64,000 nt of DNA from Streptomyces corallincola. GTDB taxonomy: Bacteria; Actinomycetota; Actinomycetes; Streptomycetales; Streptomycetaceae. A program made the translations under genes and the position numbers. The notes beneath the pieces are model-generated. The model searched no databases. It worked only from the letters and a program-made list of their open reading frames with translations, and had not been told where the DNA came from. Below are positions 52,261 to 60,807 of this stretch, one piece after another (positions within the stretch are counted from its first letter, which is position 1; each line of letters opens with the position of its first letter). The stretch lies in the NCBI RefSeq assembly GCF_019104725.1, contig NZ_JAHRXF010000033.1:1-64000 (forward strand), in the 5' to 3' direction.

Positions 52261-53991
52261 CTACCCGTCCTCCCGTGCCGCCGCCAGCAGTTCCTCCGCG
52301 TGTGCCCGCGCCGTTTCGGAGTCCTCCTGGCCCGCCAGCATGCGGGACAGTTCGCGGACGCGTTCCTCGCCCTCCAGGACCTTCACGCCGGACCGGGTGA
52401 CGGAGCCGTCGTTGGTCTTCTCTACGAGGAGCTGGCGGTCGGCGAAGGCGGCGACCTGCGGGAGGTGGGTGACGACGACGACCTGGGCGGTGCGGGCGAG
52501 CTTGGCGAGGCGGCGGCCGATCTCGACGGCCGCCTTGCCGCCGACGCCCGCGTCCACCTCGTCGAAGAGGTACGTCGGGACGGGGTCGGTGCCCGCGAAG
52601 ACGACCTCCACGGCGAGCATCACCCGGGACAGCTCGCCGCCGGAGGCGCCCTTGGCGATGGGCCGGGGCGGCGCGCCGGGATGCGGGGCGAGCAGCAGCT
52701 CGACCTCGTCCGCGCCGGAGGGCCCGTAGGCGACCGTGCGCCCGCCGACCTCGACGCCCTCGGGGTCCTCGGTCTGCCGGATGTCGAAGGAGACCCGTGC
52801 GTGCGGCATGGCCAGCGAGGCCAGCTCGGCGGTGACGGCGGCGGCGAACCGTTCGGCGGCCTCGGCGCGGGCGTCGGTGAGGGCCTGCGCGAGCCCGCCC
52901 AGTTCGGCGCGGAGCGCGTCCCGCTCGGCGGTCAGCTCCCCGGTGCGCTCGTCGTCGCCGTCCAGCTCGGTGAGCCGGGCGGCGCTCGTCTCGGCCCAGG
53001 CGAGCACCCCGGCCACGTCGTCGCCGTACTTGCGGGTGAGCGCGGTCAGCGCGGCCCGGCGCTCCTCCACGGCGGCCAGCCGCAGCGGGTCGGCGTCGAG
53101 GTCGTCGGCGTACCCGGCGAGTTCCCCGGCGACGTCCCCGAGCAGGATGCCGATCTCCCCGATCCGGTCGGAGAGCGCGGCCAGCGCCTGGTCGTGCGAG
53201 CGGACCGACTCCAGCGCCCGGTGCGCGCCCGCGACCTGGGTGGCGGCGTCGATGCCCTCGGGGTCCTCGGGGTTACCGGCGAGGGCCGCGTGGGCGGCGA
53301 CGGCGGAGGAGGACAGCGCCTCGGCGTGCCCGAGCCGCTCGGCCTCCTCGGCCAGCTCCATGTCCTCACCGGCGCGGGGTTCGACGGCGGAGATCTCGTC
53401 CAGGCCGTACCGCAGCAGGTCGGCCTCCTGGGCGCGCTCGCGGCCACGGGTGAGGATCTCGTCCAGCTCGTCGGAGACCGCGCGCAGCCTGCGGTAGGCG
53501 GAGGCGTACTTGTCGAGCGGCACGGCGACCGCGTCCCCGGCGTACCGGTCGAGCGCCTGCCGCTGCCGGGTCAGCTTGAGCAGGCCCTGCTGGTCGGTCT
53601 GGCCGTGCACGGCCACGAGGTCGTCGGCCAGCTCGGCGAGCAGCCCGACGGGCACGCTGCGTCCGCCGAGGTGGGCGCGGGAGCGGCCCTCGGCGGAAAC
53701 GGTACGGCTGATCAGCAGGGCGCCGTCGTCCAGCTCGGCGCCCGCCTCCTCGGCGCGCAGCGCGGCGGCGGCCCCGGAGGGCACGGCGATGCGCCCCTCG
53801 ACCACCGCCTTGCCCGCGCCGATCCGTACGAGGGCCGGGTCGGCCCGGCCGCCGAGCAGCAGCCCGAGGCTGGTGACCACCATCGTCTTGCCCGCGCCGG
53901 TCTCACCGGTGACCGCCGTGAACCCCGGCGCCAGTTCGACCACGGCGTCGTCGATGACCCCGAGCGACCGTATCCGCATCTCCTCCAACAC
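52261..53991 (-). CDS. recN: DNA repair ATPase RecN
   Basis: This 576-residue SMC-like protein has Walker A GETGAGKT near the N-terminus (MRIRSLGVIDDAVVELAPGFTAVTGETGAGKTMVVTSLGLLLGG), a long helical coiled-coil middle, and the C-terminal signature ASGGELSRVMLAVEVVFAG with LFDEVDAGVGGKAAVEIGRRL as Walker B. It acts in double-strand break repair. The start is uncertain: GTG 53991, ATG 53979 and ATG 54003 are all possible. I see no LexA-type box upstream. Confidence 0.93.
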   Translation of the reverse strand: MLEEMRIRSLGVIDDAVVELAPGFTAVTGETGAGKTMVVTSLGLLLGGRADPALVRIGAGKAVVEGRIAVPSGAAAALRAEEAGAELDDGALLISRTVSAEGRSRAHLGGRSVPVGLLAELADDLVAVHGQTDQQGLLKLTRQRQALDRYAGDAVAVPLDKYASAYRRLRAVSDELDEILTRGRERAQEADLLRYGLDEISAVEPRAGEDMELAEEAERLGHAEALSSSAVAAHAALAGNPEDPEGIDAATQVAGAHRALESVRSHDQALAALSDRIGEIGILLGDVAGELAGYADDLDADPLRLAAVEERRAALTALTRKYGDDVAGVLAWAETSAARLTELDGDDERTGELTAERDALRAELGGLAQALTDARAEAAERFAAAVTAELASLAMPHARVSFDIRQTEDPEGVEVGGRTVAYGPSGADEVELLLAPHPGAPPRPIAKGASGGELSRVMLAVEVVFAGTDPVPTYLFDEVDAGVGGKAAVEIGRRLAKLARTAQVVVVTHLPQVAAFADRQLLVEKTNDGSVTRSGVKVLEGEERVRELSRMLAGQEDSETARAHAEELLAAAREDG

Positions 53992-54094
53992 GGAACAGAC
54001 CATACGAGGTCCGGGCCGGGGAACGCACATGGCCCGCCCGTGTCACCCCGGCGGGTGGCGGTGGTACGGGCCCTGACGGCACCGGGGCGCCGGA

Positions 54095-55090
54095 CTACCG
54101 GCCGACGCCCTGCGGGTCGCCGTGCGGGTCGCTCCGCGCGTCCCCGTGCGGGTCCTGGTGGGGTGCCCCGCGCCAGCCGTGCGTGGGCAGCGCGAACTTG
54201 GCGACCAGCCGGTCGGTGAACGACGAGTGGTGCAGCCGGGCGAGGCGGACCGGGACGGCACCGCGCCGGACCTCGACGCGCGCGCCGGGCGGGAGTTCGA
54301 CGGTCCGCCGTCCGTCGCACCACAGCACGCCGGGCGGGATGTGCGGCAGCACCTCCACGGCGAGCACCGAGTCCGGTGAGGTGATCAGCGGCTTGGCGAA
54401 CAGGGCGTGCGCGCTGATCGGCACCATGAGCAGCGCCTCCACCTCGGGCCACACCACCGGCCCGCCCGCGGAGAAGGCGTACGCGGTGGAGCCGGTCGGC
54501 GTGGACAGCACGATGCCGTCGCAGCCGAACGCGGTGACCGGCCGCCCGTCGATCTCCAGGACGACTTCGAGCATCTTCTCGGCGCCGTCCTTCTGCACGG
54601 CGGCCTCGTTCAGCGCCCAGTCGGTGTGCACGATGTCGCCGTTGCGGTGCACGACCACATCGACGGTCATCCGCTCCTCGACCTCGTACGACCGGGCCAC
54701 CACCCGGTCCACCACCCGGTCCAGGTCGTCCCGCTCGGCCTCCGCGAGGAACCCGACCCGGCCGAGGTTGACGCCGAGCATCGGCACCCCGGAGGCGCGG
54801 GCGAACTCGGCGCCGCGCAGCAGCGTGCCGTCACCGCCGAGGACGATCAGCAGCTCGCAGCCGTCCAGGGAGTGCGGACCGGCCTCCTCGACCAGCTCGA
54901 CCTCGTCCGGCACGGGCAGGTCGCAGGCCTCCGCCTCCAGCACCCGCACACCGATCCCGGAGCGCAGCAGGCCCTTGACGACCAGCTCGGCGCTGCGGAT
55001 CGCCGCGTGCCGCCCGGTGTGGGCGAGCAGGAAGACCGTTCTCGCGCTCTTCCCGGTCCCTCCCGCGCTGTTCTCGGTCACCGCCGTCAT
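54095..55090 (-). CDS. nadK: NAD kinase
   Basis: This 331-residue protein has VFLLAHTGRHAAIRSAELVVKGLL, the GGDGTLLRGAEFAR motif, LNEAAVQKDGAEKM and FGCDGIVLSTPTGSTAYAFSAGGPVVWPEVEALLMVPISAHALFAKPLITSPD, all of NAD kinase. It phosphorylates NAD to NADP. The C-terminal tail has HQDPHGDARSDPHGDPQGVGR, a short imperfect repeat. The ATG overlaps the tlyA stop by 4 nt (ATGA). Confidence 0.95.
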   Translation of the reverse strand: MTAVTENSAGGTGKSARTVFLLAHTGRHAAIRSAELVVKGLLRSGIGVRVLEAEACDLPVPDEVELVEEAGPHSLDGCELLIVLGGDGTLLRGAEFARASGVPMLGVNLGRVGFLAEAERDDLDRVVDRVVARSYEVEERMTVDVVVHRNGDIVHTDWALNEAAVQKDGAEKMLEVVLEIDGRPVTAFGCDGIVLSTPTGSTAYAFSAGGPVVWPEVEALLMVPISAHALFAKPLITSPDSVLAVEVLPHIPPGVLWCDGRRTVELPPGARVEVRRGAVPVRLARLHHSSFTDRLVAKFALPTHGWRGAPHQDPHGDARSDPHGDPQGVGR

Positions 55091-55902
55091 TTCGGCCCCT
55101 CCGCCACTGCCCGGTCCGCGTCGGCCGGGTCCAGCTCGGGGGCGCCGGACCGCAGCCACAGGAAGAACTCCACGTTGCCGGAGGGCCCCGGCAGCGGGCT
55201 CGCGGTGACGGCCCGCGTCCCCAGCCCCAGCTCCCAGGCCCTCGCGGCCACCCCCCGCACGGCCTCCGCGCGCAGCTCCGGACTCCGTACGACCCCGCCG
55301 CTGCCCAGCCGTTCCCGGCCCACCTCGAACTGCGGCTTGACCATCATCACCAGATCGGCGTCCGGCTTCACGCACCGCTTCAGGGCGGGCAGCACCAGCC
55401 CGAGCGGGATGAAGGACAGATCGCCCACCACAAGATCCACAGCTTCTCCGTCGATCGCGTCCAGCGTCAACTCGCGTACGTTCGTACGGTCCTTGACGGT
55501 GACGCGTTCATCGTTCTGCAGGGACCAGGCGAGCTGGCCGTAGCCGACGTCCACGGCGACGACGTGCGCGGCCCCGGCGCGCAGCAGGACGTCGGTGAAG
55601 CCGCCGGTGGAGGCACCGGCGTCCAGCGCGCGGCGCCCCTCGACGACCAGTCCCCGCGGTACGAACGCGGCGAGCGCCCCGGCGAGCTTGTGCCCGCCCC
55701 GCGAGACGTAGTCGGGGTCGTTCTCGTCGGCGCGTACGACGATCGCGGCGGCGGTCTCGACCTGGGTGGCCGGTTTGGTCGCCACGGCCTTGCCGACGGT
55801 GACCCGGCCGGCGGCGATCAGCTGTCCGGCGTGCTCGCGCGAGCGCGCGAGCTTGCGCCGGACCAGCTCCGCGTCGAGACGGCGGCGTGCGACTCCTGCC
55901 AC
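55087..55902 (-). CDS. tlyA: TlyA family rRNA 2'-O-methyltransferase
   Basis: This 271-residue protein begins with an S4 RNA-binding domain (RRRLDAELVRRKLARSREHAGQLIAAGRVTVGK) and has a methyltransferase domain with SRGGHKLAGALAAF, LDAGASTGGFTDVLL and FFLWLRSG at the end. It should methylate 16S and 23S rRNA and affect capreomycin response. GTG start with AGGAG 10 nt upstream. Neighbours nadK and recN form a conserved cluster. Confidence 0.93.
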   Translation of the reverse strand: MAGVARRRLDAELVRRKLARSREHAGQLIAAGRVTVGKAVATKPATQVETAAAIVVRADENDPDYVSRGGHKLAGALAAFVPRGLVVEGRRALDAGASTGGFTDVLLRAGAAHVVAVDVGYGQLAWSLQNDERVTVKDRTNVRELTLDAIDGEAVDLVVGDLSFIPLGLVLPALKRCVKPDADLVMMVKPQFEVGRERLGSGGVVRSPELRAEAVRGVAARAWELGLGTRAVTASPLPGPSGNVEFFLWLRSGAPELDPADADRAVAEGPK

Positions 55903-55909
55903 GTTCGGT

Positions 55910-56230
55910 TCAGCTCCTGTTCCCGTACGAAGTGGGGGGCGCCGGAGGTCCCGGCCGGGCGTCGAGCGCGGTGAGCGCGTCGCGCAGCCCCCGGTGTACA
56001 TCCTCGTACACCTCGGCGTGTCCGTCGGTGGCGAGGTGGTCGGCGTCGGCCAGCCGCTCCAGGTGGGCGTCCACGCCGGGCTCGCCGGTGGGCGTGCGGG
56101 GCACCTGGAGCGGGGCCGGGGCGGCGGGGCCGTCCCCGGTCTCCCGGCGGGCGTCGGCGGCCTCGGGGGCGGGCGGCCCGGCGGGGGCTCCCACCGCCCG
56201 GACCTCGGGTTCTGGCACGGACTCGCTCAT
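55910..56230 (-). CDS. small hypothetical protein upstream of tlyA
   Basis: This 106-residue protein is rich in Ala, Pro and Glu and starts SESVPEPEVRAVGAPAGPP. A C-terminal helix GVDAHLERLADADHLATDGHAEVYEDVHRGLRDALTALDARP is the only structured part. The stop codon is 7 bp from the tlyA start, so the two are likely in the same operon. I know no function. Confidence 0.68.
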   Translation of the reverse strand: MSESVPEPEVRAVGAPAGPPAPEAADARRETGDGPAAPAPLQVPRTPTGEPGVDAHLERLADADHLATDGHAEVYEDVHRGLRDALTALDARPGPPAPPTSYGNRS

Positions 56231-56272
56231 GCCCAGACGCTACCGCGAACGCCTCGGGTACCGTCGTGCCTC

Positions 56273-56620
56273 ATGGCCACCGTCGCGGAGTGCCGTACGG
56301 CGCTGGAGAAACTGTCCGAGAACATGCGGGGCGCCGGGGGCGACGTACGCGCCGCCGCCGCGCTGGACCGCACCGTGAGCTGTCACCTCACCGACCTGGA
56401 CACCACGTTCGCGGGGCGGCTCACCGGCGGCCGGATCGAGGTGGACGACACCCTGCCGGGCCCGCCGGGCGAGCGCGCGCAGATCCGCCTGGCCCTGACC
56501 GGCGACGACCTCGTGGCCCTGGTGTCCGGCGGGCTGGACTTCGCGGCCGCGTGGGCGTCGGGGCGGGTCCGGCTGGAGGCGAGCCTGCTGGACCTGTTCC
56601 GGCTGCGGAAACTGCTGTGA
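56273..56620 (+). CDS. SCP2 sterol-binding-like protein
   Basis: This 115-residue protein has a helix-rich N-terminus (ATVAECRTALEKLSENMRG) and RAQIRLALTGDDLVALVSGGLDFAAAWASGRVRLEASLLDLFRLRKLL, the SCP-2 fold pattern. The family binds lipids. It is divergent from the small hypothetical gene. The ATG has no strong ribosome site, so it may be leaderless. Confidence 0.82.
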   Translation: MATVAECRTALEKLSENMRGAGGDVRAAAALDRTVSCHLTDLDTTFAGRLTGGRIEVDDTLPGPPGERAQIRLALTGDDLVALVSGGLDFAAAWASGRVRLEASLLDLFRLRKLL

Positions 56621-56659
56621 GTCACCTCGCGCGCATCCCGGCGGACCTGGCCCGACCGC

Positions 56660-57532
56660 TCAGGAGACGCCCGTACCCGACACCCCGGCCGCTCGCCCCC
56701 GCCCGGCCCGTGCCGCCCGTGAGGCGGGCACCACCAGCGGGGTCCCGGTCGCCGGGTCCTCGATGACCTGGCAGCGCAGCCCGAACACCTCCTCGACCAG
56801 CTCGGCGGTGACGATGTCCGCCGGGGCGCCCTCCGCGACCACCCGGCCGTCGCGCAGGGCGACGAGGTGGGTGGCGTACCGGGCCGCGTGGTTGAGGTCG
56901 TGCAGCACGGCGACCAGGGTGCGCCCGCCGGACTCGTGCAGCTCGGCACAGAGGTCGAGGACGTCGATCTGGTGCTGGATGTCCAGGTAGGTGGTCGGCT
57001 CGTCCAGAAGCAGCAGCGGGGTCTGCTGGGCGAGGGTCATGGCGATCCACACCCGCTGGCGCTGGCCGCCGGACAGCTCGTCCACGTACCGGTCCGCGAG
57101 GTCGGCGACACCGGTCCGGGTCATGGCCTCCCGGACGATCCGCTCGTCCTCGGCGGACCACTGGCGCAGCAGGCCCTGGTGCGGGTAGCGGCCCCGGCCG
57201 ACGAGGTCGCCCACGGAGATCCCGTCGGGCGCGACCGACGACTGGGGCAGCAGGCCGAGGGTCCGCGCGACCTTCCTGGCGGGCAGGGAGTGGATCGCCT
57301 GCCCGTCCAGCAGCACCCGCCCGGTGCTCGGCCGCAGCATCCGCGCCAGCGCCCGCAGCAGCGTCGATTTGCCGCACGCGTTCGGACCGACGATCACCGT
57401 GAACGAGTGGTCGGGTATCTCCACCGACAACTCCTCCGCGATGACCCGCTGGTCGTAGGCGAGGGTGACGTGCTCGGCGGACAGACGGTTCACGGTGCTC
57501 CCTGGGATGTACGGCGTGCCCGGTGTGTTCAT
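56660..57532 (-). CDS. siderophore ABC transporter ATP-binding protein
   Basis: This 290-residue protein has Walker A GPNACGKSTLL, the signature LSGGQRQRVWIAMTLAQQTPLLLLDEPTTYLDIQHQ, and HDLNHAARYATHLVALRDGRV, as in FecE/FepC. It powers iron-siderophore uptake. The ATG overlaps the previous permease stop by 4 nt; GTG 57493 with GGGAG is an alternative. The C-terminal extension is basic. Confidence 0.93.
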   Translation of the reverse strand: MNTPGTPYIPGSTVNRLSAEHVTLAYDQRVIAEELSVEIPDHSFTVIVGPNACGKSTLLRALARMLRPSTGRVLLDGQAIHSLPARKVARTLGLLPQSSVAPDGISVGDLVGRGRYPHQGLLRQWSAEDERIVREAMTRTGVADLADRYVDELSGGQRQRVWIAMTLAQQTPLLLLDEPTTYLDIQHQIDVLDLCAELHESGGRTLVAVLHDLNHAARYATHLVALRDGRVVAEGAPADIVTAELVEEVFGLRCQVIEDPATGTPLVVPASRAARAGRGRAAGVSGTGVS

Positions 57533-58575
57533 ATGCGCCCCGCCCGGCGCTCGGTGACCAGCAGCCACAGCAGATACGCCCCGCCGAGCACACCGGTGAC
57601 CACGCCCACCGGCAACTGGTCGGCACCGAAGGCCCGTTGCGAGGCCCAGTCGGCGGCGACCAGCAGCAGGGCGCCCATGCACAGCGAGGGCAGCAGATTG
57701 GGTCCGGGCGAGCGGGTCAGCCGCCGGGCGAGCTGCGGCGCGGTGAGCGCGACGAAGCTCACCGGTCCGGCGGCGGCGGTCGCGGCGGCCGTGAGCAGCA
57801 CGGCGGCGGTCATCAGCACCAGCCGCGTCCGCTGCACCGGCACCCCGAGCGCGCTCGCCGCGTCGTCGCCCATCTCCATCATCCGCAGCGCCCGCGCGTG
57901 CCCGAGCACCACCGGTACGACGACCACGCACAGCCCCAGCAGCGGCCACACCTGGGTCCAGTCCCGCCCGTTGAGCGACCCCGTCATCCAGACCACCGCG
58001 CGGGCCGCGTCCACCAGGTCGGCCTTGGTGAGCAGATAGCCGTTGACGGCGGTGAGGATCGCGGAGATCCCGATGCCGACAAGGACCAGCCGGTAGCCGT
58101 GCACGCCCTGCCGCCAGGCCAGCAGATGAATCAGCGCCCCGGTGACCAGCCCTCCGGCCAGCGCGCCCGCGGTGACCTGGGCGGCGCTGCCCGACAGCAG
58201 GACGATCACCACGAGGGCGCCCGCCGCCGAACCCTGGGACAGCCCGAGCACGTCCGGGCTGCCCAGCGGATTGCGGGACACCGCCTGGAACAGCGCGCCG
58301 CCGAGCCCCAGCGCCGCCCCGACCAGCAGTCCGACCAGGACGCGGGGCAGCCGCAGTTCGTCCACGATGAAGTTCTGGTAGGCCGTGCCGTTCCCGGCGA
58401 GGGTGCGGAGCACGTCGGCGGGCGCGATCTTCGCGTCCCCGGTGCCGACCAGCAGCACCCCGGCGGCCAGCGCGGCGGCGGCCAGCAGGACGGCCACGGC
58501 CAGCGCGCGCACGTCCAGCCGCAGCGACAGCCCGCCGGGCATCCGCACGGCCCGGCTCTCGGTGGGAGTCTTCAC
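57529..58575 (-). CDS. siderophore ABC transporter permease, FecCD type (second)
   Basis: This 348-residue integral membrane protein has ~9-10 helices, the FecCD pattern RLPRVLVGLLVGAALGLGGALFQAVSRNPLGSPDVLGLSQGSAAGA and the late RTRLVLMTAAVLLTAAATAAAGPVSFVALTAPQLAR. It pairs with the upstream permease. The GTG overlaps the upstream stop by 4 nt. Confidence 0.93.
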   Translation of the reverse strand: MKTPTESRAVRMPGGLSLRLDVRALAVAVLLAAAALAAGVLLVGTGDAKIAPADVLRTLAGNGTAYQNFIVDELRLPRVLVGLLVGAALGLGGALFQAVSRNPLGSPDVLGLSQGSAAGALVVIVLLSGSAAQVTAGALAGGLVTGALIHLLAWRQGVHGYRLVLVGIGISAILTAVNGYLLTKADLVDAARAVVWMTGSLNGRDWTQVWPLLGLCVVVVPVVLGHARALRMMEMGDDAASALGVPVQRTRLVLMTAAVLLTAAATAAAGPVSFVALTAPQLARRLTRSPGPNLLPSLCMGALLLVAADWASQRAFGADQLPVGVVTGVLGGAYLLWLLVTERRAGRI

Positions 58576-59615
58576 AGCCGGGCCGTCCTCCGCCGTCGTA
58601 CGAGATGGATGAAGACCGGGCCGCCGATGATCGCGGTCACGATCCCCACCTGGAGTTCCGAGGGGCGGGCGGCGACCCGGCCGACGATGTCCGCGCCGAG
58701 CAGCAGCACCGGCGACAGCACGGCCGCGTACGGCATGACCCGGCGCAGGTCGGGCCCGGTGAAGGAACGCACGGCGTACGGGACCATCAGCCCGACGAAC
58801 ACGATCGGACCGCAGGCCGCGGTGGCCGCCCCGGAGAGCACGGTGGCGGCCAGCATGGCGAGCGCGCGCGTGCGGTTGAGGTGGGCGCCGAGGGCCCGCG
58901 CGGTGTCGTCGCCGAGCGCCACCGCGTTCAGCGGCCGGGCCAGGCCCAGCGCGAGCAGGGTCCCGGCGGCCAGGAACGGCAGGACGCGCACGATGGTGCC
59001 GTCGCTCGCGGAGGCCAGCGAACCGACCGTCCAGAACCGCATCCTCCCGAGCGCCGCGTCGTCCATGATCATCACGGCCTGGATGTAGCCGTACAGCGCC
59101 GCGCTGATCGCCGTGCCCGCGAGCGCGAGCCGTACCGGCGTGGCGCCCCGGCTGCCGCCCAGGAACCAGACCAGCGCGCCCACCGCCGCCGCCCCGGCGA
59201 ACGCGAACCACACATAGCCGGTGATGCTGGTGACGCCGAGGAAGGTGATGGCCGTGACGACGGCCGCCGATGCCCCCGCGTTGATGCCGAGCAGACCGGG
59301 ATCCGCGAGGGGGTTCCGGGTGAGCGCCTGGAGCACCGTGCCGGACAGACCCAGCGCGGCCCCGGCCAGCAGCCCGAGGACCGTACGCGCCCGCCGCTCG
59401 CCCACCACCACGTCCCCGTAGGTCCCGGTGTCGTGGAAGAGGCCGTGCCAGACCTGGTCCGGCGACAGCCCCTTGGCACCGACCGCGATGCTCACCAGCG
59501 CCACGACCACCAGCACCGCGACCGAGAGCGGAAGCCCGAAGGCACGCACCGCCCTGCGGCCTCGGGACGCCGGGGCGGTCGCCGCGCGCCGATCCGGAGG
59601 ACTCTCAACTAGCAC
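58572..59615 (-). CDS. siderophore ABC transporter permease, FecCD type (first)
   Basis: This 347-residue membrane protein has the FecCD pattern RRARTVLGLLAGAALGLSGTVLQALTRNPLADPGLLGINAGASAAVV and GPIVFVGLMVPYAVRSFTGPDLRRVMPYAAVLSPVLLLGADIVGR. It is the first gene of the importer operon; no binding protein is encoded here. Its GTG lies directly after an iron box, so the transcript is probably leaderless. Confidence 0.92.
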   Translation of the reverse strand: MLVESPPDRRAATAPASRGRRAVRAFGLPLSVAVLVVVALVSIAVGAKGLSPDQVWHGLFHDTGTYGDVVVGERRARTVLGLLAGAALGLSGTVLQALTRNPLADPGLLGINAGASAAVVTAITFLGVTSITGYVWFAFAGAAAVGALVWFLGGSRGATPVRLALAGTAISAALYGYIQAVMIMDDAALGRMRFWTVGSLASASDGTIVRVLPFLAAGTLLALGLARPLNAVALGDDTARALGAHLNRTRALAMLAATVLSGAATAACGPIVFVGLMVPYAVRSFTGPDLRRVMPYAAVLSPVLLLGADIVGRVAARPSELQVGIVTAIIGGPVFIHLVRRRRTARL

Positions 59616-59634
59616 GTAGGTGAGGCTAACCTAC
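59616..59634 (-). promoter_or_regulatory. iron box (DmdR/DtxR type)
   Basis: GTAGGTGAGGCTAACCTAC matches the DmdR1/DtxR iron-box palindrome TTAGGTTAGGCTCACCTAA (reading the opposite strand) at 17 of 19 positions. It sits immediately upstream of the importer start codon, where a bound iron-loaded repressor would block transcription when iron is plentiful. Confidence 0.85.
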
Positions 59635-59706
59635 CTACCTGTTGCCCCGAGTCCCGACCCCGGACGAGCGGGAACCCGCCACCGGGCCCCGCCCCGGGGA
59701 AGCCCC

Positions 59707-60735
59707 TCACAGCCCCAGCCGCGCCAGCGCCTTCCCCCCGTCCAGCCCGCACGTCCCGTCCCCGGCCGCCGTCCAGGCCGCAGCGCACAGCGCCCGCAGC
59801 CCGTCGAGCGGCTCGCCGTCCCCGGCCAGCTCCAGCGCGTCCGCACCGGCACGCGCCCGCCAGCCCCCGCAGCGGAACCCGTCGCCGTCCCCGGTGACCT
59901 CCGGCTGCCCGGTCAGCAGGCCGCGCAGATCGGCGTCCACATAGGTCGGCCGGTGCCGCGGCGGGGCGGCGAGCAGCTGGGCGCCGTCGGTGACGCCGGT
60001 CAGCACCAGCAGCGAGTCCACCTCGCCGTTGAACGCGCCCTCGATGTCGGTGTCCAGCCGGTCCCCGACCACCAGGGGCCGCTCAGCACCGGTGCGCAGG
60101 ATCGTCTCCCGGTGCATGGGAGGCAGCGGCTTCCCCGCCACCTGCGGCTCCGCGCCGGTGGCGATGCGTACGACCTCCACGGCCGCCCCGTTGCCGGGCG
60201 CGATGCCCCGCCCGCTCGGGATCGTCAGATCCGTGTTGGACGCGAACCACGGCACACCGCGCGCCACCGCGTACGACGCCTCCGCGAACCGCCCCCAGGA
60301 CAGCTCGGGCCCGCCGAAGCCCTGCACCACGGCCGCCGGGTCGTCGTCCGCCGACTCCACCGGGGTCAGTCCGCGCTCGCGCAGCGCCACCCGCAGCCCC
60401 TCGCCGCCGACCACCAGCACCCGCGCGCCCTCCGGCACCTGCTCGCTGATCAGCCGCGCGACCGCCTGCGCCGAGGTGATCACGTCATCGGGCCCGGTCG
60501 GTATGCCCAGCTCGGTGAGATGCTGAGCGACCGTGTCCGGCGTCCGCAGCGCGTTGTTCGTGACGTAGGCGAGACGCATCCCGCCGCCCCGCGCCCGCTC
60601 CAGCGACCCGACGGCGTGCGCGATGGCGTTGCCACCCGCGTACACCACACCGTCCAGATCGAGCAGCGCCGTGTCGTACGCCTCGCTCAGCGGCTGCCCG
60701 CTGCCCTCGGGCCGCGTCCTGACGCCCTGGCTCAT
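59707..60735 (-). CDS. HAD-IIA family hydrolase
   Basis: This 342-residue protein has the HAD motif DLDGVVYAGGNAIAHA, LAYVTNNALRTPDTVAQHLTELGIP and VVGDRLDTDIEGAFNGEVDSLLVLTGVT, the layout of NagD/pNPPase-type HAD-IIA phosphatases. It probably cleaves phosphate from a small metabolite. An in-frame ATG 39 bases upstream is an alternative start. It is divergent from the DUF1015 gene. Confidence 0.9.
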   Translation of the reverse strand: MSQGVRTRPEGSGQPLSEAYDTALLDLDGVVYAGGNAIAHAVGSLERARGGGMRLAYVTNNALRTPDTVAQHLTELGIPTGPDDVITSAQAVARLISEQVPEGARVLVVGGEGLRVALRERGLTPVESADDDPAAVVQGFGGPELSWGRFAEASYAVARGVPWFASNTDLTIPSGRGIAPGNGAAVEVVRIATGAEPQVAGKPLPPMHRETILRTGAERPLVVGDRLDTDIEGAFNGEVDSLLVLTGVTDGAQLLAAPPRHRPTYVDADLRGLLTGQPEVTGDGDGFRCGGWRARAGADALELAGDGEPLDGLRALCAAAWTAAGDGTCGLDGGKALARLGL

Positions 60736-60807
60736 CTCGCATCGCTCCTCGCTCGAACGGCTTTGCTCGATCATCCCTCATGGCACCGACACACGTACGA
60801 TGCCGGG

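Noticed and set aside
53992..54094. a LexA box before recN
   Set aside because: No GAAC-N4-GTTC word is present near the start, so no SOS control was claimed.
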